A stretch of DNA of 6,230 nucleotides, from NCBI GenBank assembly GCA_023454395.1, contig JAEYFY010000132.1, positions 1 through 6,230 on the forward strand. The letters run 5' to 3'. This DNA comes from Pseudomonadota bacterium. Its GTDB lineage: Bacteria > Pseudomonadota > Gammaproteobacteria > Enterobacterales > Enterobacteriaceae. Below the pieces are notes generated by a model. It saw nothing but the letters and a program-made list of their open reading frames with translations, ran no database searches and was not told where the DNA came from. Positions 1 through 6,174 of this stretch are shown piece after piece. Positions within the stretch are counted from its first letter, which is position 1, and each line of letters opens with the position of its first letter. A program made the translations under genes and the position numbers.

Positions 1-140
1 CCTTTAGGATCTTTCGTAAGAATAATATGAGGATTGATTAAATTCACCTGCCATTTATTGAGTTTAGTTAGACGGCTTTCAATGTGTTCACGTAGTGCTG
101 GGGTAATTTCCATTTGTTTGCTAGTAATATTTATAATCAT
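1..140 (-). CDS. raiA: Ribosome-associated inhibitor RaiA (protein Y, HPF family), N-terminal part only
   Basis: RaiA binds the small ribosomal subunit at the tRNA/mRNA channel in stationary phase or cold shock, inactivating 70S monomers (family knowledge). Reading leftwards from the ATG at 140-138, the visible 46 codons begin [20 protein letters not shown] and continue through [19 protein letters not shown]. This matches the E. coli RaiA N-terminus ([20 protein letters not shown]) almost residue for residue and covers the first beta strand, first helix and second strand of the fold. The start is supported by an AGAGGT Shine-Dalgarno at about 147-152, six to seven bases upstream. The rest of the gene lies beyond the left edge, so the truncation is a window effect. 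It is downstream of bamD on the same strand but separated by a strong terminator and a 220-bp gap, so it is probably transcribed from its own promoter. Confidence 0.95.
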   Translation of the reverse strand, partial: MIINITSKQMEITPALREHIESRLTKLNKWQVNLINPHIILTKDPK

Positions 141-179
141 ATAGTTACCTCTTTATTACTCCGTCTTCGATAACTTCAG

Positions 180-261
180 AATATCTTGATACACAATTTA
201 AAACATGATCAAAATCACTTTTTGTTAGATGTATGTGTAACTAGTAATAGAAACGTGACAA
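180..261 (-). promoter_or_regulatory. Possible raiA promoter region (two weak sigma-70-like candidates)
   Basis: Two weak candidates lie on the minus strand. One is TTGTCA (261-256), 16 bases, TACACA (239-234). The other is a GATATT/AGATAT -10-like hexamer at about 186-180, just downstream of the CRP-like site and with no convincing -35; that arrangement would suit an activator-dependent promoter. raiA must be transcribed from somewhere in 141-364 because the bamD terminator lies upstream. Neither candidate is close to consensus. Otherwise 141-364 holds only A/T-rich sequence and the raiA ribosome binding site; I see no small gene in it. Confidence 0.3.
204..219 (-). promoter_or_regulatory. 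CRP-like site upstream of raiA
   Basis: On the minus strand the sequence AGTGATTTTGATCATG resembles the CRP core TGTGA-N6-TCACA (7 of 10 core positions, including GTGA and TCA) and has A/T-rich flanks. It lies about 65-80 bases upstream of the raiA start codon. I believe raiA is under cAMP-CRP control in E. coli, which makes the site plausible, but the match is imperfect and no start point is known here. Confidence 0.35.
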
Positions 262-364
262 ATGATAAATAGCTGAAAAAGACCGCTTGTTAAGTTGCAT
301 TTATTCAGTCATATTAGGAAGGTTGGGCTGATGAAAAGTAAAGACAATTTAGCTAGAAAAGAAT

Positions 365-395
365 AAAAAAACAGCAGCGATAAGCTGCTGTTTTT
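365..395 (-). terminator. Intrinsic terminator of bamD
   Basis: Downstream of bamD in its direction of transcription, CAGCAGC (372-378) and GCTGCTG (384-390) form a perfect 7-bp G/C-rich stem with a 5-base loop. On the minus strand it is followed by seven U residues (371-365) and preceded by an A run that can lengthen the stem. It begins 17 bases after the bamD stop codon and should insulate raiA from bamD transcription. The plus strand also carries a five-T run, but no gene converges on it from the left. Confidence 0.93.
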
Positions 396-411
396 GATGG
401 TGATGTTTTCG

Positions 412-1146
412 TTAGGCTGGATTAGCTGCAATCAGGGAAGCTACTTTTTCTGCTTCTTGTGTCAGACCTAATTCTTTATAAGCGTTTTCCATATAAACAA
501 GCGCGTCACGAGTAGCTTGTGTGTCAGGATAATCGCGCATCATTTGCTCTACTCTATTAATAACCGCGACATAAGCCCCTCGTTTAGTATAGAATTTCGC
601 AACAGAAAGCTCATACTTCGCTAAACGGTTTTTAAGAAAGACTAGGCGTTTGGTTGCATCAGCGACATAAAGGCTGTCTGGATAGTAACGAACTAATTGA
701 CTAAAATCTTTAAATGCCACGATTGCATGTTGAGGATCACGGTCTGAACGATCAATACCAAAGAATCCTTGTAATGCACTATCATCTAATGCTTGAGCTG
801 TTAAGCCACGCATATAAAGAACATAGTCGATATTAGGATGGGTTGGGTTTAATCGCATAAAACGGTCGATTGCAGAAATCGCCATTGGTAGTTCCGCTGA
901 TTTATAATAAGCATAAATCAGATCGAGTTGAACTTGTTGCGAGTAAGGGCCAAAAGGATAGCGATTATCGAGAGACTCTAATTGTTTGATAGCCGCTCCA
1001 TAATTGCCATCTAGCAATTTTTCCTGACTGGTTGAGTAAAGCTCAGAAGGCGACATATCAGCAGTAGCGTCTTTGTCTGAACTCGAACAGCCAGCAAGTA
1101 ACAGGCTTACAGTGGCCGCTGCCACCAGGTATTTAATGCGTCTCAT
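412..1146 (-). CDS. bamD: Outer membrane assembly factor BamD (lipoprotein of the BAM complex)
   Basis: BamD is the essential lipoprotein partner of BamA in the complex that folds beta-barrel proteins into the outer membrane; it acts from the periplasmic face. The product opens with basic residues, a hydrophobic stretch and the lipobox LLAGC, with the lipidated Cys at residue 20. Ser at +2 predicts Lol-dependent sorting to the outer membrane. The rest is a chain of TPR-like helical repeats with the family segments [40 protein letters not shown] and [13 protein letters not shown], all close to E. coli BamD. The length, about 244 residues, is normal. The ATG at 1146 aligns with the E. coli start (MRRIKYL against MTRMKYL). 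A GTG directly upstream at 1149 is an alternative: it sits 9 bases from the AGAGGAT ribosome binding site, against 12 for the ATG. Transcribed divergently from rluD and ending at a strong terminator. Confidence 0.97.
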   Translation of the reverse strand: MRRIKYLVAAATVSLLLAGCSSSDKDATADMSPSELYSTSQEKLLDGNYGAAIKQLESLDNRYPFGPYSQQVQLDLIYAYYKSAELPMAISAIDRFMRLNPTHPNIDYVLYMRGLTAQALDDSALQGFFGIDRSDRDPQHAIVAFKDFSQLVRYYPDSLYVADATKRLVFLKNRLAKYELSVAKFYTKRGAYVAVINRVEQMMRDYPDTQATRDALVYMENAYKELGLTQEAEKVASLIAANPA

Positions 1147-1175
1147 CACGTATTGATTATCCTCTGAATAGGTTT

Positions 1176-1200
1176 GGGGAGTCTCTCCGTGAAGCTCCCC
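1176..1200 (-). repeat. Inverted repeat / hairpin in the predicted bamD mRNA leader
   Basis: GGGGAG (1176-1181) and CTCCCC (1195-1200) are perfect inverted repeats with a 13-base loop. It is the most G/C-rich stem in this otherwise A/T-rich intergenic region. It has no T run, so it is not a terminator. In the bamD transcript it would fold between the predicted start point and the ribosome binding site (about 1158-1164). A role as mRNA stabiliser, translational control element or protein site is conjecture. Confidence 0.6.
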
Positions 1201-1209
1201 TGAAATCGG

Positions 1210-1221
1210 TTACACTATAAC
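1210..1221 (+). promoter_or_regulatory. Possible -10 region for the rluD operon
   Basis: TTACACTATAAC contains overlapping -10-like hexamers (TACACT, TATAAC) on the plus strand, 60-70 bases upstream of the rluD ATG. No -35 close to consensus lies at the right distance: GTGAAG at 1189-1194 is the best, 16 bases from TACACT. A promoter is expected in this divergent region, but its exact place is uncertain. Confidence 0.35.
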
Positions 1222-1223
1222 TC

Positions 1224-1251
1224 ATTTTAAATGAAACGGCTGTGCCGTCAA
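1224..1251 (-). promoter_or_regulatory. Predicted sigma-70 promoter of bamD
   Basis: On the minus strand TTGACG (1251-1246) and TAAAAT (1229-1224) are separated by 16 bases, a good -35/-10 pair. Transcription would start near 1217 and give bamD a leader of about 70 bases that contains the hairpin at 1176-1200. It is the best promoter match in the divergent region. Confidence 0.65.
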
Positions 1252-1281
1252 AACACTAACTTAATTAATAGAAAATTATTT

Positions 1282-2259
1282 ATGTCTCAACAAATACGAC
1301 TTAATGCTACAGTCGCAGATTCACAGCTGGGTCAACGCTTAGATCAGGCTTTGGCCGAAATGTTCCCTGATTATTCAAGATCTCGTATAAAAGAGTGGAT
1401 CTTAGACAATAGAGTGCAGGTTAACGATAAAATCATCAATAAGCCAAAAGAAAAAATGCTTGGCGGTGAAAAAATTGAAGTCGATGCCTTAATTGAAGAA
1501 GATGTTCGCTGGGAGCCTCAGAATATTCCGTTAAATATCGTCTATGAAGATGATGATATTTTAGTTATCAATAAGCCAAGAGATCTTGTTGTACATCCTG
1601 GTGCGGGTAATCCTGATGGCACCGTATTAAACGCATTACTTTATCGCTATCCCGAAATTGCTAATGTACCTCGTGCAGGTATTGTCCATCGATTGGATAA
1701 AGATACAACAGGTTTAATGGTTGTTGCAAAAACAGTTCCTGCTCAAACGCATTTAGTCGAAGCTTTACAACGTCGTGAAATCACGCGTGAGTATGAAGCG
1801 GTTGCAACAGGAAGAATGACTGCGGGAGGATTAGTGAATGAACCTATTTCTCGACATCCAACTAAACGTACACATATGGCTGTGCATCCAATGGGTAAAC
1901 CAGCAGTAACACATTATCGTGTTATGGAGCATTTTCGTGCTCATACACGTTTGCGTTTACGTTTAGAAACTGGTCGTACTCACCAAATTCGTGTTCATAT
2001 GGCTCATATTCACCATGCTTTAATTGGTGATCAGCTTTATGCAGGAAGACCTCGTCCTTTAAAAGGGGCTTCTGATGAATTACGTGAAACGTTACGTTTA
2101 TTTGATAGACAAGCGCTACACGCAACGATGCTACGTCTTTATCATCCAATAACAGGCATTGAAATGGAATGGCATGCACCATTACCTGATGATATGGTTA
2201 AGCTTATCGATGTGCTAAAAGCTGACGTTGAACAGTTTAAAGATGAAATGGATTGGTAA
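1282..2259 (+). CDS. rluD: 23S rRNA pseudouridine(1911/1915/1917) synthase RluD
   Basis: RluD converts three uridines in helix 69 of 23S rRNA to pseudouridine, a modification important for 50S maturation and for translation termination in E. coli. The 325-residue product has an N-terminal S4 RNA-binding domain (about residues 15-75, with QRLDQALAEMFPDYSRSRIK) followed by the RluA-type catalytic domain. The signature GIVHRLDKDTTGL puts the catalytic Asp at residue 139, the E. coli position. RLRLETGRTHQIRVHMAH and RQALHATMLRLYHP are further family blocks. I chose the ATG at 1282 because MSQQIRLNATV aligns with E. coli MAQRVQLTATV and gives the same residue numbering. An in-frame ATG at 1231 would add 17 residues with no counterpart and would overlap the bamD promoter. 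No clear Shine-Dalgarno precedes 1282; the leader there is very A/T-rich. First gene of a likely rluD-pgeF operon, its stop touching the pgeF start. Confidence 0.96.
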   Translation: MSQQIRLNATVADSQLGQRLDQALAEMFPDYSRSRIKEWILDNRVQVNDKIINKPKEKMLGGEKIEVDALIEEDVRWEPQNIPLNIVYEDDDILVINKPRDLVVHPGAGNPDGTVLNALLYRYPEIANVPRAGIVHRLDKDTTGLMVVAKTVPAQTHLVEALQRREITREYEAVATGRMTAGGLVNEPISRHPTKRTHMAVHPMGKPAVTHYRVMEHFRAHTRLRLRLETGRTHQIRVHMAHIHHALIGDQLYAGRPRPLKGASDELRETLRLFDRQALHATMLRLYHPITGIEMEWHAPLPDDMVKLIDVLKADVEQFKDEMDW

Positions 2260-2991
2260 ATGACTTCATTGATTTTTCCAGATTGGCCACAACCTGAAAA
2301 TATTGGGTCTTGTAGTACCTTGAGAGAAGGGGGAATTAGCCTACCGCCTTATGACAGCTTCAATTTAGGTACTCATGTTGGTGATAAATTGTCTGATGTC
2401 GAAGAAAATAGACGCAGACTTTGTCAGCAAGCTCTATTGCCCGAAATGCCACTATGGCTTGAACAAGTTCATGGTACCCATGTTGTTACGCTAAATACTG
2501 AGAAAAATAATGAAATACAAGGTGATGCCCTTTACACCTCTACCGTGAAAAAAGTTTGCGCAATTATGACGGCAGATTGCTTGCCTGTCCTTTTTACAAC
2601 TGTTGATGGAACAGAAGTTGGCGCAGCGCATGGTGGATGGCGAGGGCTTTGCCATGGTGTATTACAAAATACACTTGCACAGTTTAAAGCACCTAAAGAT
2701 CAAATTATGGCATGGTTAGGGCCAGCAATTGGTCCAACCGCTTTTGAGGTGGGTGCAGAAGTCCGTTTGGCGTTTATAGAAAAAAATATTGCCTTTGAAT
2801 CTGCATTTATTCCCCATAATGGTAAATATTTAGCTAATATTTATATGTTAGCGAGAATAATCTTACAGGAAAGTGGAATAACTCAGATTTATGGTGGTGA
2901 TTTTTGTACTGTAACTGATCCATCGCGCTTCTTTTCTTATAGACGAGAGCGCGTAACAGGGCGAATGGCATCATTAATCTGGATTAAATAA
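2260..2991 (+). CDS. pgeF: Peptidoglycan editing factor PgeF (YfiH, laccase-domain / COG1496 family)
   Basis: In E. coli this enzyme (formerly YfiH, once labelled polyphenol oxidase) keeps L-Ser out of the first position of the peptidoglycan stem peptide by hydrolysing wrongly made UDP-MurNAc-L-Ser. The 243-residue product has the E. coli length. The putative metal/active-site triad is intact: His71 in LEQVHG, Cys107 in MTADCLPV and His124 in AAHGGWRG. Further blocks are SLPPYDSFNLG, AWLGPAIGPTAFEVG and a C-terminal FFSYRR-RVTGRMASLIWI. E. coli has HAGWRG where this protein has HGGWRG, a small change next to a ligand. The start codon directly follows the rluD stop (TAAATG) and is preceded only by a weak GGATTGG, which suggests translational coupling. 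It is cytoplasmic, with no signal peptide. The clpB promoter follows, so read-through into clpB is possible but not required. Confidence 0.95.
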   Translation: MTSLIFPDWPQPENIGSCSTLREGGISLPPYDSFNLGTHVGDKLSDVEENRRRLCQQALLPEMPLWLEQVHGTHVVTLNTEKNNEIQGDALYTSTVKKVCAIMTADCLPVLFTTVDGTEVGAAHGGWRGLCHGVLQNTLAQFKAPKDQIMAWLGPAIGPTAFEVGAEVRLAFIEKNIAFESAFIPHNGKYLANIYMLARIILQESGITQIYGGDFCTVTDPSRFFSYRRERVTGRMASLIWIK

Positions 2992-3042
2992 ACTTCCTCT
3001 CAACGTTTTTCTCGCTTATCTCAAATATTGATGAATATTTTT

Positions 3043-3065
3043 GCTCAAAATTTTTTATTTTGAGC
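3043..3065 (+). repeat. Inverted repeat between pgeF and clpB, touching the clpB -35
   Basis: GCTCAAAA (3043-3050) and TTTTGAGC (3058-3065) form a perfect 8-bp inverted repeat around a seven-base T-rich loop. Beyond a 3-by-3 mismatch, AATATT at 3034-3039 and AATATT at 3069-3074 can extend it. The right arm ends on the first base of the sigma-32 -35 element. It is A/T-rich and lacks a following T run, so it is a poor intrinsic terminator for pgeF; a protein-binding site or an RNA hairpin in read-through transcripts are alternatives. Confidence 0.6.
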
Positions 3066-3092
3066 TTGAATATTGTCAAAATGACCTCATCT
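3065..3092 (+). promoter_or_regulatory. Heat-shock (sigma-32) promoter of clpB
   Basis: CTTGAA (3065-3070), a 14-base spacer and CCTCATCT (3085-3092) closely match the sigma-32 pattern CTTGAAA / CCCCATnT. No sigma-70 promoter of similar quality is visible in the gap. clpB is a classic RpoH regulon member, so position and gene agree. Transcription would begin about 40 bases upstream of the start codon. Confidence 0.82.
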
Positions 3093-3137
3093 ATTCTCCA
3101 GTTACGAATTTTGCTTTAAATTTTACTTGGAGGTGTT

Positions 3138-5711
3138 ATGCGTCTGGATAAATTAACCAACAAATTCCAGCAAGCTCTCGCAGACGCCCAGTCATTGGCA
3201 CTTGGGAACGATAATCAATTTATAGAACCCATACATTTGCTGAGTGCGTTATTTAATCAACAAAGTGGCTCAATTCGCCCTTTATTAACATCTGTAGGTG
3301 TTAATGCATCCCAATTTAATGAGCGAATTAGCGATGCTTTGTCTCGATTACCTAAAGTCGAAGGTGCTGGTGGAGAGGTTCATCCCTCAAATGATTTAAT
3401 TAAGCACCTTAATTTGTGCGATAAATTAGCACAGAAAAAAGGTGACGAATTTATTTCGTCAGAGCTATTTCTTTTAGCTGCTATGGAAACAGGTGGTCAG
3501 GTTGCTGACATGCTAAAAGCAGCCGGAGCGAATAAAGCAAGTCTTGAGATAGCGATTGAAAAAATACGTGGTGGAGAAACAGTGAACGATCAAAATGCAG
3601 AAGACCAACGTCAGGCATTGAAAAAATATACTGTGGATTTAACGGAAAGAGCAGAACAAGGCAAACTCGATCCTGTGATTGGTCGTGATGAAGAAATAAG
3701 AAGAACCATTCAAGTTCTACAACGTCGTACTAAAAACAACCCAGTACTGATTGGTGAACCGGGTGTAGGTAAAACAGCTATTGTTGAAGGTTTGGCTCAA
3801 CGTATTGTTAATGGTGAAGTCCCTGAAGGTTTAAAGAATAAGCGTGTACTTTCTTTAGATATGGGCTCGCTATTAGCTGGTGCTAAATATCGTGGTGAAT
3901 TTGAAGAACGTTTAAAAGCTGTTTTAAATGATTTATCTAAGCAGGAAGGCAGTGTCATTCTGTTTATTGATGAATTACATACGATGGTTGGCGCAGGTAA
4001 AGCTGACGGTGCTATGGATGCGGGAAATATGTTAAAGCCTGCATTAGCTCGTGGTGAATTACATTGTGTGGGTGCAACAACACTTGACGAATATCGTCAA
4101 TATATTGAAAAAGATGCGGCATTAGAGCGTCGTTTCCAAAAAGTGTATGTAGCGGAGCCAACTGTTGAAGACACTATCGCTATTTTACGTGGTCTGAAAG
4201 AACGTTATGAACTTCATCATCATGTTCAAATTACAGATCCAGCGATTGTTGCCGCGGCAACTTTATCTCATCGCTATATTTCTGACCGTATGTTGCCAGA
4301 TAAAGCGATTGATTTAATTGATGAAGCGGGTGCAAGCCTACGTATGCAGATGGATTCAAAACCTGAAGCATTAGATAGACTTGATAGACGTATTATTCAG
4401 CTTAAACTTGAACAACAAGCACTGCAAAAAGAGTCTGATGATGCAAGTAAAAAACGTTTAGAGATGCTAAATGAAGAACTTGCTGAAAAAGAAAAAGAGT
4501 ATTCTGCTTTAGAAGAAGAGTGGAAAGCAGAAAAAGCAGAGCTTACTGGCACTCAACATATTAAATCTGAATTAGAGCAGGCTCGTATCGCATTAGAGCA
4601 AGCTCGCCGTAGTGGTGATTTGGCGAAAATGTCAGAGATCCAATATGGACAAATACCGACGTTAGAAAAACAGCTTGCTGAAGCTAATAAAGCTGAAGAT
4701 AAGCATATGAAGCTGTTACGTAATAAAGTCACTGATGCTGAAATTGCTGAAATCTTAGCGCGTTGGACAGGTATTCCTGTATCTAGAATGCTAGAAGGTG
4801 AACGTGAAAAACTGCTAAGAATGGAACAAGAGCTACATAGACGTGTTATTGGTCAGGCTGAGGCCGTGAGTGCAGTATCTAATGCTATCCGTCGTAGCCG
4901 TGCTGGATTATCTGATCCTAATCGCCCAATTGGTTCGTTCTTATTCTTAGGACCTACAGGGGTGGGTAAGACTGAGTTGTGTAAAGCATTAGCAAACTTC
5001 TTGTTTGATAGTGATGATGCAATGGTTCGTATCGATATGTCCGAGTTTATGGAAAAACACTCCGTTTCTCGTTTAGTGGGCGCACCTCCAGGATATGTTG
5101 GTTACGAAGAAGGTGGATATTTAACAGAAGCAGTTCGCCGTCGTCCTTATTCAGTCATTTTATTAGATGAAGTTGAAAAAGCGCACCCAGACGTATTCAA
5201 TATCTTATTACAAGTATTGGATGATGGTCGTTTAACGGATGGGCAAGGTAGAACTGTCGATTTTCGTAATACCGTTGTGATTATGACGTCGAACTTAGGG
5301 TCTGATTTAATTCAAGAACGTTTCGGGACAATTGATTATCCTGAAATGAAAAATATTGTGATGGATGTTGTTGGCCATCATTTCAGACCAGAGTTTATCA
5401 ACCGTATTGATGAAGTTGTGGTATTCCACCCATTAGGTAAAGAAAACATTGCAGCGATTGCACAAATTCAATTGCGTCGTTTATACCAGCGTTTAGAAGA
5501 GCGTGGTTATCACGTTACTATCACTGGAGCTGCATTAGAGAAATTGAGTGAAGACGGATTCGACCCAGTTTATGGCGCTCGTCCATTAAAACGGGCTATC
5601 CAGCAAGAGGTTGAAAATCCATTAGCTCAAGACATCTTGTCTGGCAAATTATTACCGGGCAAAGAGATTATCTTAGATTTAGATGACAATAAGATAATTG
5701 CAAAACAGTAA
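3138..5711 (+). CDS. clpB: ATP-dependent protein disaggregase ClpB (Hsp100)
   Basis: ClpB is a cytosolic hexameric AAA+ machine that, with DnaK-DnaJ-GrpE, pulls polypeptides out of heat-induced aggregates. The 857 residues equal the E. coli length. Domains in order: substrate-binding N domain (1 to about 145); NBD1 with Walker A GEPGVGKT (206-213, Lys212), pore-loop Tyr251 in KYRG, Walker B Asp278-Glu279 and arginine fingers Arg331-Arg332; the charged coiled-coil M domain (about 410-525) that docks DnaK; NBD2 with Walker A GPTGVGKT (605-612, Lys611), pore-loop Tyr653 in GYVGYEE, Walker B Glu678 and Arg756; then the C-terminal small domain with [12 protein letters not shown]. All catalytic residues are intact. 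It lacks the ClpP-docking loop of ClpA/ClpX types, as expected for a non-proteolytic unfoldase. The start has a strong GGAGGT only 3 bases upstream. It ends in tandem stops TAA-TAG. Sigma-32 controlled, and followed by a terminator and an rrn operon. Confidence 0.98.
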   Translation: MRLDKLTNKFQQALADAQSLALGNDNQFIEPIHLLSALFNQQSGSIRPLLTSVGVNASQFNERISDALSRLPKVEGAGGEVHPSNDLIKHLNLCDKLAQKKGDEFISSELFLLAAMETGGQVADMLKAAGANKASLEIAIEKIRGGETVNDQNAEDQRQALKKYTVDLTERAEQGKLDPVIGRDEEIRRTIQVLQRRTKNNPVLIGEPGVGKTAIVEGLAQRIVNGEVPEGLKNKRVLSLDMGSLLAGAKYRGEFEERLKAVLNDLSKQEGSVILFIDELHTMVGAGKADGAMDAGNMLKPALARGELHCVGATTLDEYRQYIEKDAALERRFQKVYVAEPTVEDTIAILRGLKERYELHHHVQITDPAIVAAATLSHRYISDRMLPDKAIDLIDEAGASLRMQMDSKPEALDRLDRRIIQLKLEQQALQKESDDASKKRLEMLNEELAEKEKEYSALEEEWKAEKAELTGTQHIKSELEQARIALEQARRSGDLAKMSEIQYGQIPTLEKQLAEANKAEDKHMKLLRNKVTDAEIAEILARWTGIPVSRMLEGEREKLLRMEQELHRRVIGQAEAVSAVSNAIRRSRAGLSDPNRPIGSFLFLGPTGVGKTELCKALANFLFDSDDAMVRIDMSEFMEKHSVSRLVGAPPGYVGYEEGGYLTEAVRRRPYSVILLDEVEKAHPDVFNILLQVLDDGRLTDGQGRTVDFRNTVVIMTSNLGSDLIQERFGTIDYPEMKNIVMDVVGHHFRPEFINRIDEVVVFHPLGKENIAAIAQIQLRRLYQRLEERGYHVTITGAALEKLSEDGFDPVYGARPLKRAIQQEVENPLAQDILSGKLLPGKEIILDLDDNKIIAKQ
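3570..3584 (+). promoter_or_regulatory. Internal translation start of clpB (short form ClpB80)
   Basis: Codon 149 of clpB is GTG (3582-3584), preceded by a GGTGGAG Shine-Dalgarno (3570-3576) at 5-base spacing. E. coli makes a second, N-domain-less ClpB of about 80 kDa from a GTG at exactly this codon. The conserved codon and ribosome binding site imply the same dual product here (708-709 residues, without the N domain). Confidence 0.75.
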
Positions 5712-5719
5712 TAGAGCAT

Positions 5720-5750
5720 CTTCTCTATTTATTATGATAAAGAAGAGATG
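5720..5750 (+). repeat. Imperfect hairpin just after clpB
   Basis: TCTCT (5722-5726) pairs with AGAGA (5744-5748) and TTTAT (5728-5732) with ATAAA (5737-5741), around a TATG loop and a small internal loop. It starts about ten bases after the stop codon and lies ahead of the main terminator. It might protect the 3' end of clpB mRNA; it has no U tract of its own. Confidence 0.4.
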
Positions 5751-5761
5751 TTGTGAAACTG

Positions 5762-5791
5762 AAAAAGAGGCTTATATAAGCCTCTTTTTTT
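5762..5791 (+). terminator. Intrinsic terminator of clpB
   Basis: A perfect inverted repeat with arms AGAGGCTTA and TAAGCCTCT is preceded by four more A residues and followed by a run of seven T residues (5785-5791). It forms a long stem with a tight TATA-type loop. It lies about 50 bases past the clpB stop and separates clpB from the rrn promoter. Its flanking A and T runs suggest it could work in both directions. Confidence 0.95.
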
Positions 5792-5873
5792 ATGGTTTGT
5801 GTTTTAGTTGGGCTGAATTAAGAGGATCAACAAATAACGTTTTTTATATTTGAAACTTTTTTATACAGAAATG

Positions 5874-5888
5874 GTCTATTATTTACAC
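5874..5888 (+). promoter_or_regulatory. Fis-type site II upstream of rrn P1
   Basis: GTCTATTATTTACAC fits every constrained position of the degenerate Fis consensus G-NN-YR-NN-W-NN-YR-NN-C. Its centre (5881) is about 101 bases upstream of the predicted P1 start, next to E. coli rrnB Fis site II at -102. The consensus is loose, so the position carries much of the weight. Confidence 0.55.
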
Positions 5889-5903
5889 CGAAAAAGCTGG
5901 TTT

Positions 5904-5918
5904 GATTATTAAATGCAC
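5904..5918 (+). promoter_or_regulatory. Fis-type site I upstream of rrn P1
   Basis: GATTATTAAATGCAC fits all constrained positions of the degenerate Fis consensus. Its centre (5911) is about 71 bases upstream of the predicted P1 start, the position of E. coli rrnB Fis site I, from which Fis contacts RNA polymerase and activates. Confidence 0.6.
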
Positions 5919-5921
5919 TAT

Positions 5922-5982
5922 TGGAAGTTTTTTTTAAAATAATACTTGTCACATTCAGAAAACTCCCTATAATGCGCCCTCG
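5922..5982 (+). promoter_or_regulatory. rRNA operon promoter P1 with UP element
   Basis: The -35 TTGTCA (5946-5951) and -10 TATAAT (5968-5973) are separated by 16 bases, with a GCGCC discriminator, the same core as E. coli rrn P1. An A/T tract (5928-5944) ends directly against the -35 and forms the UP element bound by the RNA polymerase alpha C-terminal domains. Start predicted near 5982. The G/C-rich discriminator and 16-base spacer are features tied to control by ppGpp/DksA and by the starting NTP. Confidence 0.92.
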
Positions 5983-6054
5983 TTGTCACGGCAAACCACG
6001 CTAAGTGAGTTAGCCGAGAGAACGAAGAGAAAAGAAAAAAGTTTGAAAAAACTC

Positions 6055-6091
6055 TTGACTCTTCAGAGGAATAACGTAACATACGCCTCCT
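6055..6091 (+). promoter_or_regulatory. rRNA operon promoter P2
   Basis: TTGACT (6055-6060), 16 bases, TAACAT (6077-6082), then ACGCC. TTGACTCT is shared with E. coli rrn P2, and the distance from P1, about 108 bases, is typical. The -10 is less canonical than in E. coli (TATTAT). An A-rich stretch (about 6024-6050) lies upstream and could act as a weak UP element. Confidence 0.85.
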
Positions 6092-6092
6092 C

Positions 6093-6131
6093 GCAACAAC
6101 GCGGAAGACCGGAAACGGCAGCGAATGTTGC
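6093..6131 (+). promoter_or_regulatory. boxB-like hairpin of the rrn antitermination region
   Basis: GCAACA (6093-6098) pairs with TGTTGC (6126-6131). Inside, CGC (6100-6102) pairs with GCG (6121-6123), and CCG (6109-6111) with CGG (6116-6118) around a GAAA tetraloop. The hairpin sits three bases before boxA, where E. coli has the boxB stem-loop, though its sequence is different. Confidence 0.6.
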
Positions 6132-6133
6132 AC

Positions 6134-6146
6134 TGCTCTTTAACAA
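6134..6146 (+). promoter_or_regulatory. boxA antitermination site
   Basis: TGCTCTTTAACAA is the standard enterobacterial rrn boxA. In the nascent RNA it binds NusB-NusE (S10) and helps assemble the antitermination complex with SuhB and other Nus factors, protecting the long untranslated transcript from Rho. Confidence 0.93.
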
Positions 6147-6160
6147 ATTATCAGACAATC

Positions 6161-6174
6161 TGTGTGGGCACTCG
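6161..6174 (+). promoter_or_regulatory. boxC element of the rrn leader
   Basis: TGTGTGGGCACTCG follows boxA at the usual distance and matches the conserved boxC segment of E. coli leaders. It is thought to assist antitermination or leader RNA folding during 30S assembly. Confidence 0.8.

Noticed and set aside
1231..1281. N-terminal extension of RluD from an upstream ATG
   Set aside because: The 17 extra residues have no counterpart in E. coli RluD, no ribosome binding site precedes the ATG, and the stretch overlaps the bamD promoter on the other strand.
1922..2182. Open frame of 86 codons on the minus strand
   Set aside because: It lies wholly inside rluD on the opposite strand, resembles no known protein and has no ribosome binding site; it is a by-product of rluD codon use.
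3043..3072. Intrinsic terminator after pgeF
   Set aside because: The stem is A/T-rich and is followed by TTGAATATTG rather than a T run, so it was recorded only as an inverted repeat.
5984..5989. Second TTGTCA, resembling another -35 element downstream of P1
   Set aside because: No -10-like hexamer lies 16-18 bases downstream; it falls just inside the P1 transcript and looks like chance repetition.
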